From: Gammaproteobacteria bacterium
Lineage (GTDB): Bacteria; Pseudomonadota; Gammaproteobacteria; UBA6429; Thiohalophilaceae
NCBI GenBank assembly: GCA_029880855.1
Contig: JAOUNS010000005.1
Location: forward strand, 62,001-126,000
Length of the DNA stretch: 64,000 nucleotides
Reading direction: 5' to 3'
The translations under genes and the position numbers were made by a program. Below are positions 27,012 through 35,962 of this stretch, one piece after another (the stretch's first letter is position 1; every line of letters begins with the position of its first letter). Under the pieces are notes generated by a model, which saw only the letters and a list, made by a program, of their open reading frames with translations, had not been told where the DNA came from and ran no database searches.

Positions 27012-28307
27012 ATGGGTAGCAAGGTCCTGGTCATCGGCGGCGGTGGCCGCGAACACGCACTGGCGTGGAAAGTCGCACAATCTCCACAAGTTGATAAAGT
27101 CTACGTGGCCCCCGGCAATGCCGGTACCGCCCGGGAACCTGGCATGGAGAATGTCGCCGTTAATGCTGATGATGTGGCCGGACTGCTGGCCTTTGCCCGA
27201 GACAATGCCGTTGACCTGACCATTGTCGGGCCGGAGGCTCCCCTGGTGCTGGGTGTGGTGGATGAGTTTCAAAAGGCCGGCTTACCCTGCTTCGGCCCCG
27301 TCAAGGGTGCGGCACAACTGGAAGGCTCCAAGTCCTTTACCAAGGACTTCCTGGCTCGCCACCGGATCCCCACGGCCGCCTATGGCGTTTTCACCGAGAT
27401 CGATCCCGCCATCGACTATGTCAGACAACAGGGCGCACCCATTGTGGTCAAGGCCGATGGTCTGGCGGCCGGTAAAGGTGTGATCCTGGCCCAGTCGGTC
27501 GAAGAGGCCGAGGCCGCTATCCGGGATATGCTGGCCGGTAATGCCTTCGGTGAAGCCGGCCACCGGGTGGTGGTGGAAGAATTCCTGTATGGCGAAGAGG
27601 CCAGCTTTATCGTCATGGTGGATGGTGAACATATCCTGCCCATGGCCTCATCCCAGGATCACAAGGCCGCCTGCGATGGTGACACCGGCCCCAACACCGG
27701 CGGCATGGGCGCCTATTCTCCGGCACCGGTCGTCACACAGGCGATCCATGATCGAATCATGCGTGATGTCATCGAACCCACCGTGCGCGGCATGGCGGCG
27801 GAAGGCCTGCCCTACACCGGCTTCCTCTATGCCGGTCTGATGGTTGCGCCGGACGGCGCCTGCAAGGTGCTGGAATATAACTGCCGGTTTGGTGATCCGG
27901 AGACCCAGCCCATCATGTTGCGCCTGAAATCCGATCTGGTCAGCCTCTGCCGCGCCGCGCTGGACAAGACCCTGGACAAGATCGAGGCGGAATGGGACCC
28001 CCGCTGCTCGCTCGGTGTGGTGTTGGCCGCCAAGGGTTATCCCGGTGATTATCCCAAGGGTGATGTGATCAACGGACTGGACGCCGCCGCTGAATTAACG
28101 AACGGCAAAGTCTTCCACGCCGGAACCGCCGACCGAAATGGTCAAGTTGTAACCAGTGGTGGTCGTGTGCTGTGTGCCACCGCCCTGGGCAAGACCGTGA
28201 GTGAGGCACAACAAAACGCCTATGCGCTGGTGGATCGCATCAGTTGGCCGGGCATGTATTTCCGCCGAGATATCGGCCATCGGGCTATCGCCAGGGAACA
28301 GCCATAG
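27012..28307 (+). CDS. purD: Phosphoribosylamine--glycine ligase
   Basis: A 431-residue ATP-grasp enzyme of purine biosynthesis (5-phosphoribosylamine to GAR). Signatures: N-terminal KVLVIGGGGREHALAWK, ATP-grasp motifs PIVVKADGLAAGKGV and VVEEFLYGEEASFIVMVDG, the PurD signature RFGDPETQ, and VVLAAKGYPGDY. Length is normal. It begins 12 bases after the LtaS/OpgB-like gene, so may be cotranscribed with it. Confidence 0.97.
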   Translation: MGSKVLVIGGGGREHALAWKVAQSPQVDKVYVAPGNAGTAREPGMENVAVNADDVAGLLAFARDNAVDLTIVGPEAPLVLGVVDEFQKAGLPCFGPVKGAAQLEGSKSFTKDFLARHRIPTAAYGVFTEIDPAIDYVRQQGAPIVVKADGLAAGKGVILAQSVEEAEAAIRDMLAGNAFGEAGHRVVVEEFLYGEEASFIVMVDGEHILPMASSQDHKAACDGDTGPNTGGMGAYSPAPVVTQAIHDRIMRDVIEPTVRGMAAEGLPYTGFLYAGLMVAPDGACKVLEYNCRFGDPETQPIMLRLKSDLVSLCRAALDKTLDKIEAEWDPRCSLGVVLAAKGYPGDYPKGDVINGLDAAAELTNGKVFHAGTADRNGQVVTSGGRVLCATALGKTVSEAQQNAYALVDRISWPGMYFRRDIGHRAIAREQP

Positions 28308-28519
28308 TCCGAAAATCGGGCTCGTCTGTGCAAAACATGCTCAAACTTCGGCTAACTGACGCAATCCCGGGGCTAAATTAGCGAGACTTTCGCCGCAGAT
28401 TTCCATTAGAATAGTCGCCCGTTCCGCGAGGCCGAATTAACCAGTAGAACAATCTCTGGCCCGGACCCAGTTTCCATAATTTTTTATTTTTTGAATTGAA
28501 GTATTGTTAAGGAGTTATC

Positions 28520-29407
28520 ATGTCAGCCAAGCACCCGGTTATCGCGGTCACCGGTTCTTCCGGTGCAGGTACCACCACTGTTAAACGCGCCTTCGAGCAC
28601 ATCTTCTTCCGTGAACGTATCAATCCGCTGATCGTGGAAGGTGACAGCTACCACAAGTTCGACCGCGCCGAGATGAAAGTCCAGGTCGAAGAGTTCAAGA
28701 AAAAAGGCAAAAACCTCAGCCACTTCGGTCCGGAATCCAACCACTTTGATCTGCTGGCGGAAACCTTTGAAACCTATGGCAAGACCGGTGGTTGCAAACG
28801 TCGTTATTACCTGCACTCCGAAGAAGAAGCGGATGAACATAACGCCCGCCTGAGCACTTCACTGAACCCGGGCCAGTTCACCCCCTGGGAAGATATCAAT
28901 GAAGACACCGATCTGCTGTTCTATGAAGGTCTGCATGGCGGTGTGAAAACCAATAATATCGATGTCGCCAAACACGTTGACCTGCTGGTCGGTGTGGTGC
29001 CCATCGTCAATCTCGAATGGATTCAGAAGATCCACCGTGACAACGCCGAACGCGGTTACTCAGCGGAAGCCATTGTCGATACTATCCTGCGTCGCATGGA
29101 AGACTATGTCACCTGTATCACCCCGCAGTTCTCACGCACTGATATCAACTTCCAGCGTGTACCGACGGTAGACACCTCAAATCCGTTTATCGCCCGTGAT
29201 ATTCCGACCCCGGATGAAAGCTTTATCGTTATCCGTTTCCGCAATCCCAAAGGCGTGGATTTCCCTTATCTGCAGAGCATGATCAAGGATTCCTTTATGT
29301 CCCGCCCCAACACACTGGTCGTACCCGGTGGCAAAATGGGTTTTGCAATGGAACTGGTCCTCAATCCGGTCATTCGTGAGTTGATTGAGAAAAAGAAAAA
29401 GGCCTGA
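28520..29407 (+). CDS. prk: Phosphoribulokinase, class I (Calvin cycle)
   Basis: A 295-residue kinase that makes ribulose 1,5-bisphosphate from ribulose 5-phosphate and ATP, the CO2-acceptor-forming step of the Calvin cycle. The P-loop GSSGAGTTT is at residues 12-20, then VEGDSYHKFDR, the catalytic Asp region, and FYEGLHGGV, all matching the bacterial class I enzyme of about 290 residues; the cysteine-regulated plant form is clearly different. ATG 28520 follows AAGGAG. It stands alone between purD and a terminator; no RuBisCO gene is in the window. Confidence 0.96.
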   Translation: MSAKHPVIAVTGSSGAGTTTVKRAFEHIFFRERINPLIVEGDSYHKFDRAEMKVQVEEFKKKGKNLSHFGPESNHFDLLAETFETYGKTGGCKRRYYLHSEEEADEHNARLSTSLNPGQFTPWEDINEDTDLLFYEGLHGGVKTNNIDVAKHVDLLVGVVPIVNLEWIQKIHRDNAERGYSAEAIVDTILRRMEDYVTCITPQFSRTDINFQRVPTVDTSNPFIARDIPTPDESFIVIRFRNPKGVDFPYLQSMIKDSFMSRPNTLVVPGGKMGFAMELVLNPVIRELIEKKKKA

Positions 29408-29431
29408 TAAGACGACTGGTACCTTGAAGAC

Positions 29432-29458
29432 AAAAGCCGGGTTTTTCCCGGCTTTTTT
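29432..29458 (+). terminator. Rho-independent terminator after phosphoribulokinase
   Basis: Stem AAAAGCCGGG at 29432-29441 pairs with CCCGGCTTTT at 29447-29456 around a T5 loop, ending in a T run. It lies about 25 bases after the prk stop codon. Confidence 0.92.
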
Positions 29459-29512
29459 ATTTTCGCCGGCGCGTGATAGCATCACCTGAACAATTCGGAC
29501 AAAAACACCCGT

Positions 29513-30604
29513 ATGACACCTTTCAAACTTGCACACGCAGGGACCGACGACTGGCAAGCCGCCGCCGATGATTGCCTGCAACAGTTGGGAGAAATCCCGC
29601 CTGACACCAATCTGGCGTTTTTGTATATCACCGATCACTTTGCAGACAGCTATACCCGCTTGCAACAGTACCTGCAAAAAGCCACCGGTGTCCCGCACTG
29701 GGTCGGCACCATCGGTCAGGGGATTTGCTGCACCGCCACCGAATATTATGACCAGCCGGCCATGGCCGTCATGCTGTGCGACTTTCCGCCGCACAGTTTT
29801 TATTTATTTTCTGATCCCGATGCGATCAAAACAACAAACGACAGCACACTGCAGTTTGCTGTGGTGCATGGCGATCCCCGCAATGGTCAAATCACCCATC
29901 AGTTGGTGCAACTGACCGAACAACTGGGTAACGGATATCTGACCGGTGGTCTCACCTCATCCGGCGGTTACTATTACCAGTTGGCCGACGGTATGCACGA
30001 AGGCCGGATCTCCGGCGTGGTGTTTAATGAGCAGGTCAGGGTAACGACCGGTCTGACCCAGGGTTGTACACCCACCGGACCGATCCATACGCTGACTGAG
30101 GCCGAGGGGCGTTATGCGATCCGCATTGATCAGCGACCGGCGCTGGATGTCTTGAAAGAAGACATCGGCGAAATACTGGCCCATGACCTGCAACGGATCG
30201 GCGGCTATATCTTTGCCGGTTTCCCTGTTACCGGCAGTGATACCGGCGATTATCTGGTGCGCAATCTAATGGGCGTCGATCCGGATCATGGTGTCGTGGC
30301 AATCGGCGAATATTTACAGGCCAACCAGCCCATCATGTTCTGTCGACGGGATCGAAAAACGGCGGTGGATGATCTGCAACGCATGCTACGCAGTGTACAA
30401 AAACGCCTGCCCGGCCCGGCACGCGGCGGATTGTATTTCAGTTGTTTGGGCCGGGGTCAACACATGTTCGGCGATGTATCCCGGGAAATGCGGTTGATTG
30501 CCGAACAACTGGGCGATATCCCGCTCATCGGCTTTTACGCCAATGGTGAAATCGCCGGACAAAGACTCTATGGTTACACAGGTGTACTGACCCTCTTTTC
30601 CTGA
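29513..30604 (+). CDS. FIST-domain sensor protein
   Basis: A 363-residue soluble protein with FIST N and FIST C domains: the N-terminal half has NLAFLYITDHFADSYTRLQQYLQKATG...HWVGTIGQGICC, and the C-terminal half ends in GGLYFSCLGRGQHMFGDVSREMRLIAEQLGDIPLIGFYANGEIAG...YGYTGVLTLFS, which is diagnostic. FIST domains are proposed to bind small ligands such as amino acids and usually sit in signalling proteins, but here the domain stands alone with no kinase. The tas-like gene follows 16 bases downstream, suggesting cotranscription. Confidence 0.88.
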   Translation: MTPFKLAHAGTDDWQAAADDCLQQLGEIPPDTNLAFLYITDHFADSYTRLQQYLQKATGVPHWVGTIGQGICCTATEYYDQPAMAVMLCDFPPHSFYLFSDPDAIKTTNDSTLQFAVVHGDPRNGQITHQLVQLTEQLGNGYLTGGLTSSGGYYYQLADGMHEGRISGVVFNEQVRVTTGLTQGCTPTGPIHTLTEAEGRYAIRIDQRPALDVLKEDIGEILAHDLQRIGGYIFAGFPVTGSDTGDYLVRNLMGVDPDHGVVAIGEYLQANQPIMFCRRDRKTAVDDLQRMLRSVQKRLPGPARGGLYFSCLGRGQHMFGDVSREMRLIAEQLGDIPLIGFYANGEIAGQRLYGYTGVLTLFS

Positions 30605-30620
30605 ACAGCAAGGAGAACCG

Positions 30621-31667
30621 ATGCTATACCGCAAACTGGGCAATACCGATATAGATGTCAGCGTGATCTGCCTCGGCACCATGACCTGGGGCGAACAAAA
30701 CACCGAGGCGGACGCCTTCGCGCAAATGGATTATGCCGTGGCGCAAGGCGTGAATTTTTTTGATACCGCCGAGCTCTATCCCATCCCGCCCAACGGCAAT
30801 ACCTGCAACGCTACGGAAACCATCATCGGTCACTGGCTGCAACAACGCGGCAACCGGGATAAACTCATTATCGCGAGCAAAGTTGCCGGTCCGGCTGACG
30901 GCTGGTTGCCGCATATTCGGGATGAGAAAACCCGCCGCCATGATCGCCAAAACATTATGGCCGCTGTTAACGGCAGCCTGCAACGACTGCACACCGATTA
31001 CCTGGATCTCTATCAATTACACTGGCCGGATCGCAACACCAACTTCTTCGGCAAACTGGGCTACAAGCACGCCCCGGATGATACACCGGTGCCCATCGAA
31101 GAGACGCTGCAGGTGCTGGCCGATCTGGTACAAAGCGGCAAGGTTCGCTATATCGGACTGTCCAATGAAACCCCCTGGGGTGTGATGCAATTTATAAAAG
31201 CGGCCGATGCACTCAACCTGCCACGCATCGTCAGTGTGCAAAACCCCTACAGCCTGCTGAATCGCAGTTATGAGATCGGTCTGGCGGAGATATCTATTCG
31301 CGAAAAATGCGGTTTGCTGGCTTATTCACCACTCGGCTTTGGTGTCCTGTCCGGCAAGTATGTCGGTGGTGAACATCCCGCCGGTGCGCGCATCACCCGC
31401 TGGCCCAATTACAACCGTTATATGAACCCACAGGCCATTGCGGCCACCACGGCCTACACGGCCCTGGCGGAAACACATGAACTCGATCCCGCACAAATGG
31501 CCCTGGCCTTCGTTAACAGTCGGGAATTTCTTACCAGCACCATTATCGGCGCCACGGATATGGAACAATTAAAGCGCAATATTGACAGCATAAACCTGCA
31601 ACTCAGTGACGAGGTCTTGCAGGCCATCGAAGCTGTCCATGTCACCCACCCCAATCCGAGTCCATAA
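30621..31667 (+). CDS. Aldo/keto reductase, Tas-like
   Basis: A 348-residue NADPH-dependent oxidoreductase with the aldo-keto reductase tetrad: Asp and Tyr in FFDTAELYP, Lys in IIASKVAG, His in LYQLHWPDR. The insert PPNGNTCNATETIIGHWLQQRG is typical of the Tas subfamily, as is NTNFFGKLGY. The in vivo substrate is unknown. ATG 30621 follows AAGGAG. The HIT-family gene starts 19 bases beyond its stop. Confidence 0.92.
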   Translation: MLYRKLGNTDIDVSVICLGTMTWGEQNTEADAFAQMDYAVAQGVNFFDTAELYPIPPNGNTCNATETIIGHWLQQRGNRDKLIIASKVAGPADGWLPHIRDEKTRRHDRQNIMAAVNGSLQRLHTDYLDLYQLHWPDRNTNFFGKLGYKHAPDDTPVPIEETLQVLADLVQSGKVRYIGLSNETPWGVMQFIKAADALNLPRIVSVQNPYSLLNRSYEIGLAEISIREKCGLLAYSPLGFGVLSGKYVGGEHPAGARITRWPNYNRYMNPQAIAATTAYTALAETHELDPAQMALAFVNSREFLTSTIIGATDMEQLKRNIDSINLQLSDEVLQAIEAVHVTHPNPSP

Positions 31668-31686
31668 CACCAGAGGAGAAAAGCGC

Positions 31687-32028
31687 ATGAGTTGCCTGTT
31701 TTGCAAAATTGCCAATGGTGAAATCGAGAGCAAGCTGGTCTATGCGGATGACGATGTGGTGGCCTTTCATGATATCGCCCCACAGGCCCCAACCCATATT
31801 CTGTGCATTCCCCGGCGTCACATCAGTACATTGAACGATCTGGATGAAGCGGATGCACAACTCAGCGGCAAACTGTTACTGACCGCCCGCAGGCTGGCCA
31901 AAGAATTGGGTTTTGCCGAAGACGGCTACCGGGTCGTGATGAACTGCAACGGTCACGGTGGGCAAACCGTGTTCCACATCCATTTGCATTTACTGGGTGG
32001 TCGCGCCCTGCACTGGCCGCCGGGCTGA
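31687..32028 (+). CDS. HIT-family nucleotide hydrolase (HINT type)
   Basis: A 113-residue histidine-triad protein. Family marks: CLFCKIANGEI near the N-terminus (Cys pair of zinc-binding HINT proteins), FHDIAPQAPTHILCIPRRHI, and the triad HIHLHLLGG preceded by NGHGGQTVFH. Such enzymes hydrolyse purine nucleoside phosphoramidates and related adducts. ATG 31687 follows GAGGAG. Its last 39 bases overlap tail-to-tail with the minus-strand cyclic-nucleotide/rhodanese gene. Confidence 0.93.
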   Translation: MSCLFCKIANGEIESKLVYADDDVVAFHDIAPQAPTHILCIPRRHISTLNDLDEADAQLSGKLLLTARRLAKELGFAEDGYRVVMNCNGHGGQTVFHIHLHLLGGRALHWPPG

Positions 32029-33201
32029 TCCGGTGTGATCCATGGCCCGCTCCAGCTGTTGCGGGATCACCCGCGTTCCGCCGCTTAACACACAGGCGCG
32101 AAAGCCTTTTTGCGCCAGCAAAAAAGCCGCCGCAGAACTGCGTCGACCGGTACCGCAATAACAGATGTATTGGCATTTCGGATCCAGTTCATCCAGCCGC
32201 CCGCGCAACTCATGCAGCGGGATATTCACTGAACCGGGAATACGTCCGTGGGTGTGTTCCCTGGCATAACGGACATCCAGCCAGCGCGCACCGCTTTTGG
32301 TCAAGCGCAAGGCCTCTTCCACCGAGACCCGGTGCAGCATGGGCTCCTTCAACAACTCATCGAAGTCCTGCTTGGCAAGGCGCATCAAGGACCCGTCCGA
32401 TAACATGGTCACAGACGCATTACGCGTACCACCGCACAGCAAGGCCTCTTCGCCGAAGCTTGCCCCTCCTTCCAGAGTGGCCAGTTCAACAATACGGGTC
32501 ACGCTGGCCTTGCCGTCAGTCAGGACATAATAGTAATCACCGGTATCGCCCTGTTTGATGATCGACTCGCCGGCCTTGACCTGTATCGTCTCCATCCGCT
32601 CCAGCAAGCTTTTGATATTGGCGGGCGGCAGGTTTTTAAACGCCATCACCTGACGGATTTTGCGGATCCAGCTGCGATCTTCACCGCTCTCTTTCGTCTC
32701 GGGGTTGTGACGCACGGGAAAGGGTTTGATGGTTTCGTCTTCTTGCAGCGGCACCGTCAGTTCCATGGTGGTGGTATGTGCAGGTTCAGGTTTCTGTCCG
32801 GCGACGGCGGGTGCGGCATGAGCCTGTTCGGAAACCGCCATCTGATCCCACATCATCATATATTCCAGCACACTGTTGTCGATGCGGGCCAGTTTGACCT
32901 TGGTGAGCGCCGTGCAGGTCACCTGCCGCGGCTGACTGTCATCCAACGGGAAACGGGCCTCCTCCATCTGATGACGGAAGACAAAATCCAGCTTGCCGTC
33001 AGATGACTGCATCTGCACATCGCCGTCGAGTAAATAGATGGTCTGATTATCCACATCGCCCTCACGGAACAGACATTGTCCGATGGAGAGCTTTTCAATA
33101 TCAGTCAGGGGCACCAGTTCTTCCAGGCGCGCCCCGGACAGTGCAGAGAGCGGCTCCAGTTTCCTTAATTGTTCAATGGTGATACGGTCGCGCCGCGCCA
33201 T
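31990..33201 (-). CDS. Fusion of two cyclic-nucleotide-binding domains and a rhodanese domain
   Basis: A 403-residue cytoplasmic protein with a degenerate cyclic-nucleotide-binding domain (about 15-125), a linker, a second better-preserved one (about 190-290; IKQGDTGDYYYVLTDGKASV and the phosphate-binding cassette FGEEALLCGGTRNASV), and a rhodanese domain (about 295-385) with the cysteine loop CYCGTGRRS and ALRLTKSGARWLDVRYAREHTHGRIPGSVNIPL. Such fusions could couple a nucleotide or redox signal to sulfur transfer, but the ligand is unknown. Its 3' end overlaps the HIT gene by 39 bases on the opposite strand. Confidence 0.9.
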   Translation of the reverse strand: MARRDRITIEQLRKLEPLSALSGARLEELVPLTDIEKLSIGQCLFREGDVDNQTIYLLDGDVQMQSSDGKLDFVFRHQMEEARFPLDDSQPRQVTCTALTKVKLARIDNSVLEYMMMWDQMAVSEQAHAAPAVAGQKPEPAHTTTMELTVPLQEDETIKPFPVRHNPETKESGEDRSWIRKIRQVMAFKNLPPANIKSLLERMETIQVKAGESIIKQGDTGDYYYVLTDGKASVTRIVELATLEGGASFGEEALLCGGTRNASVTMLSDGSLMRLAKQDFDELLKEPMLHRVSVEEALRLTKSGARWLDVRYAREHTHGRIPGSVNIPLHELRGRLDELDPKCQYICYCGTGRRSSAAAFLLAQKGFRACVLSGGTRVIPQQLERAMDHTGSARRPVQGATTQ

Positions 33202-33505
33202 GATTGTGCTCCTTGCCGCGTGGATTTTAGATCGTGGATAGTCAATATAAACAACATTTCCCCCTGCTGCAGCCGGTAAACCGGGGCCTCGTGACCCGCT
33301 TCACACTATTTTTTTGCTGACAAGTCGCTTTAACAGTCACCGCTATCTGTGCAACCTGAAAGATAAATCCTGCCGGTGATCCCAACTTGCGGCCTCACAA
33401 AGACACCACTGAGCATGCATAGCCACCTAAAGGATTAAGGCTGAATTGACGATACAAATCGAGTCTGATGGGTTCAAGGATAAATAGAAGGGTTATAAGC
33501 GAGTT
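33202..33505. other. Divergent intergenic region, no gene seen
   Basis: A 304-base spacer between the minus-strand cyclic-nucleotide/rhodanese gene and the plus-strand HDOD gene. It must hold promoters for both. I see no convincing open frame, riboswitch or strong inverted repeat. Confidence 0.6.
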
Positions 33506-34864
33506 ATGTTGATCAATCAGGTTATTCTGACGCTGCTGCAACAACATATCCCCCATCAAATATTGCGGAAACCGGATCATGCCAGTCTGGATGACGGCTG
33601 GTTGAGCAAGGCCGTACCGCCACGCTCTTTAACCACCTGCTCCATCCTGCAAGATAATGCAGGGCTGATTTTGGCCATCTATCCGGCCAATCACCAGATC
33701 GCACTGGAACAGCTGAATACCAGTTTGCGACGCAAGCTGGGATTTATCGACAGCACACGACTCACTCAGTTATTGCAACTTATCAAACCGACGGCGGCCG
33801 ACAACGACCCGGCTGTCCCCTCTCTGCAGATCATTATCGACGAGGTCGCCAGTAACCAGGATCAGCTCAACTTCGAACTGCCGCACCACCGAATCCTGCG
33901 CATCAGCAGTGAACACCTGGCCCAAATACCCTATCCCATGTTACTGGGCAGTACATTTTCCAGTCCGAAAAAGCACCAAACGGTACAGACACAGGCCGCA
34001 CTTGCCGCACTGAATATCCGCGATCAGGTGCAACAGATCGACAGTCTGCCCCCCATGCCGGAGACGGCACGACAATTACTGGCGATCAGTAACAGTCCCA
34101 ACTCCACCCTGCAGCAGATCAACAAGGCGATCTCAACGGACCCTGCCCTGGCGGCCTTGATCATCCGTTATGCCAATTCAGCAATGTTCGGTATGAAAGG
34201 CGAGATCAAGGATTTGAATGATGCCATTTTTCGGGTGCTGGGCTTTGACGGCACGCTTTACCTGGCGATGGGGATTGTGTTGGGCCGGCGTTTCAAGCTT
34301 GCGGAAAAAGGCGTGTTAAGCCGCATCAATTTCTGGCAGCGATCCATGTACAGTGCCACACTGGCGCAGAAGCTGGCCATGCAGATCCCCAAAAACCATC
34401 GACCCAACCCCGGTCTGGCCTATCTGGCAGGGTTATTACACGATATCGGTTATCTGATCCTGGCGGAAAAATTCGAGACGTCGTATCAGTGGCTGAATAC
34501 TTATGCCACCGCCAATGACATGGTCCCGGTCAGCACCCTGGAACAACTGTTTCTCGGTATTCATCACAGTGAACTGGGCGGGATACTCATGCAAGCCTGG
34601 GAGCTGCCGCGTGAAGTCGTCCTGGCCATTCGTTATCACCACGACAGCAGTTATAACGGACTGTACAGTGAATATGCCAACCTGATCCTGTTGTGTGATC
34701 GCCTGTTGAAGCCCCACGATCTTTCCTATGCAGACAGCGAAGAGATCCCCCAGGACCTCTGCGCCGGACTCCGACTTGATGAAGAACAGATCTACACGGT
34801 AATGGATGAGGTGATTCAGGGCGATGAGACCCTGCGCGGTATGGCAACCAACCTGTCGGCCTGA
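33506..34864 (+). CDS. HDOD signalling protein with YbaK-like N-terminal domain
   Basis: A 452-residue protein. The first 150 residues look like a YbaK/prolyl-tRNA-deacylase-like domain (HQILRKPDH...LTTCSILQDNAGLILAIYPANHQIALEQLNTSLRRKLGFIDSTRL...LPHHRILRISSEHLAQI), usually an editing domain but also found as a sensor. From about residue 165 an HDOD domain follows (DSLPPMPETARQLLAISNSPNSTLQQINKAISTDPALAALIIRYANSAMFG, with YLAGLLHDIGYLILAE and HHSELGGILMQAWELP). HDOD proteins act in signalling, often cyclic di-GMP or motility related. Confidence 0.85.
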   Translation: MLINQVILTLLQQHIPHQILRKPDHASLDDGWLSKAVPPRSLTTCSILQDNAGLILAIYPANHQIALEQLNTSLRRKLGFIDSTRLTQLLQLIKPTAADNDPAVPSLQIIIDEVASNQDQLNFELPHHRILRISSEHLAQIPYPMLLGSTFSSPKKHQTVQTQAALAALNIRDQVQQIDSLPPMPETARQLLAISNSPNSTLQQINKAISTDPALAALIIRYANSAMFGMKGEIKDLNDAIFRVLGFDGTLYLAMGIVLGRRFKLAEKGVLSRINFWQRSMYSATLAQKLAMQIPKNHRPNPGLAYLAGLLHDIGYLILAEKFETSYQWLNTYATANDMVPVSTLEQLFLGIHHSELGGILMQAWELPREVVLAIRYHHDSSYNGLYSEYANLILLCDRLLKPHDLSYADSEEIPQDLCAGLRLDEEQIYTVMDEVIQGDETLRGMATNLSA

Positions 34865-34865
34865 A

Positions 34866-35432
34866 CTAGATGCGCAAGCCCCCCAGGCGCTTCATGACCT
34901 GCTGTTGATGCCACTGCTTCCCCCCCCAAAAACCCAGTCCGGCTGTTATCAATAAACCAAGTATCCAGAAAACAGTATAATTTGTTGCCGGCGCAGTACT
35001 GCCGATACGGGTTTTGTCCAGCTCCACCTGCAGACGCTTGTTATCCTCTTGCGCAACTGTCAACTGACTGTTCAGCTCAGCGTTGGACTTCTCCAGACCG
35101 GCAAATTGTTTCTGCAAGGTATCCAGCTTTTGGCTGTCGCCACTGGAGTTTTTCGTCAGCTCCTGCAATTTGATAACCGCCGGGATCTCGGCGGTGGTGT
35201 AAATTTCCTTCACCCAACCCTCTTCACCCTTGGCAGTGCGAATCTTCAGGAAACCGTCGGCACTGTCCAGCACCTCCAGTTTGTCTCCGGTCACCACCAC
35301 CGTCGTCGGCGCCTCACTATTACTGGGTTCCGGCCGCACCCCTACCCGCAACTGATCATTCACATACACGTCTCTTGCGGTAACGCTGAATGCAAGGAGA
35401 CTGCAAAATATAAACAGGACTATTCTCATCAT
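34866..35432 (-). CDS. SH3-domain protein with coiled coil and C-terminal membrane anchor (TIGR04211-like)
   Basis: A 188-residue protein: signal peptide (VLFIFCSLLAFSVTA-R), a bacterial SH3 domain (DVYVNDQLRVGVRPEPSNS...DKLEVLDSADGFLKIRTAKGEEGWVKEIYTT), a coiled coil (about 85-145), then one membrane helix (VFWILGLLITAGLGFWGG) and a short basic tail. This architecture matches the YgiM/TIGR04211 group. Its SH3 domain faces the periplasm and may bind peptidoglycan or protein. It converges on the HDOD gene with only one base between stops. Confidence 0.85.
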   Translation of the reverse strand: MMRIVLFIFCSLLAFSVTARDVYVNDQLRVGVRPEPSNSEAPTTVVVTGDKLEVLDSADGFLKIRTAKGEEGWVKEIYTTAEIPAVIKLQELTKNSSGDSQKLDTLQKQFAGLEKSNAELNSQLTVAQEDNKRLQVELDKTRIGSTAPATNYTVFWILGLLITAGLGFWGGKQWHQQQVMKRLGGLRI

Positions 35433-35613
35433 GGTTTTTAAGTATTTTAATAGTTAGAGAAACAAGCTTAGTAAAATCTTCTGCAAAGCTGAAGCTGACA
35501 GCATATATCGACCCCACCGGCTGAAGGCTTAAGCACAACAATCTTCTGTCTGTGCCTTGCAAATAATGCGAAGTGGATCACGTCTTGCCTGTGCTGACAA
35601 AAATCTGACGGGG

Positions 35614-35952
35614 TCAGGACGCATCAGACAAAATGATTTTGTCACCTGTCAAACGAATTGCCAACGGGGTCAGGCTCTGTCCATGACAGGGTCCGTAGAC
35701 ACAGAGGCCGTCCAGCGGCTGGAATAACGCACCATGTAAAGAACACTGCACATAGGCCTTATCCAGATCAAAAAACTGATCATCCGCCCAATTTAGGGTT
35801 ACCCCGGTATGTGGACACGCGTTGTGATAGGCACGCCATTCACCGCGCCAATGCAGAATAAAACCGGATATTTCCTGCTCACCGCACTGCAGGTTGAAAC
35901 TGCGGCACCCCGGATCGCTCACATCGGCCTGACGACATATCACCTGTGGCAT
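35614..35952 (-). CDS. Rieske [2Fe-2S] ferredoxin-like protein
   Basis: A 112-residue single-domain Rieske protein with the two cluster motifs CPHTG (in NACPHTGVTLNW) and CSLHG (in VQCSLHGALF), giving the two Cys and two His ligands. It probably carries electrons to an oxygenase or reductase not in the window. The frame extends to 36045, but ATG 35952 (MPQVICRQAD) fits the domain boundary. It starts 10 bases after the YjbQ-like gene and is likely cotranscribed. Confidence 0.88.
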   Translation of the reverse strand: MPQVICRQADVSDPGCRSFNLQCGEQEISGFILHWRGEWRAYHNACPHTGVTLNWADDQFFDLDKAYVQCSLHGALFQPLDGLCVYGPCHGQSLTPLAIRLTGDKIILSDAS

Positions 35953-35962
35953 AAAATAAGGC

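Noticed and set aside
33047-33055. TTATCCACA, a perfect DnaA box
   Set aside because: It lies inside the cyclic-nucleotide/rhodanese coding sequence and is isolated, so chance is the simplest reading. Another copy near 45030 lies inside the DUF481-like gene.
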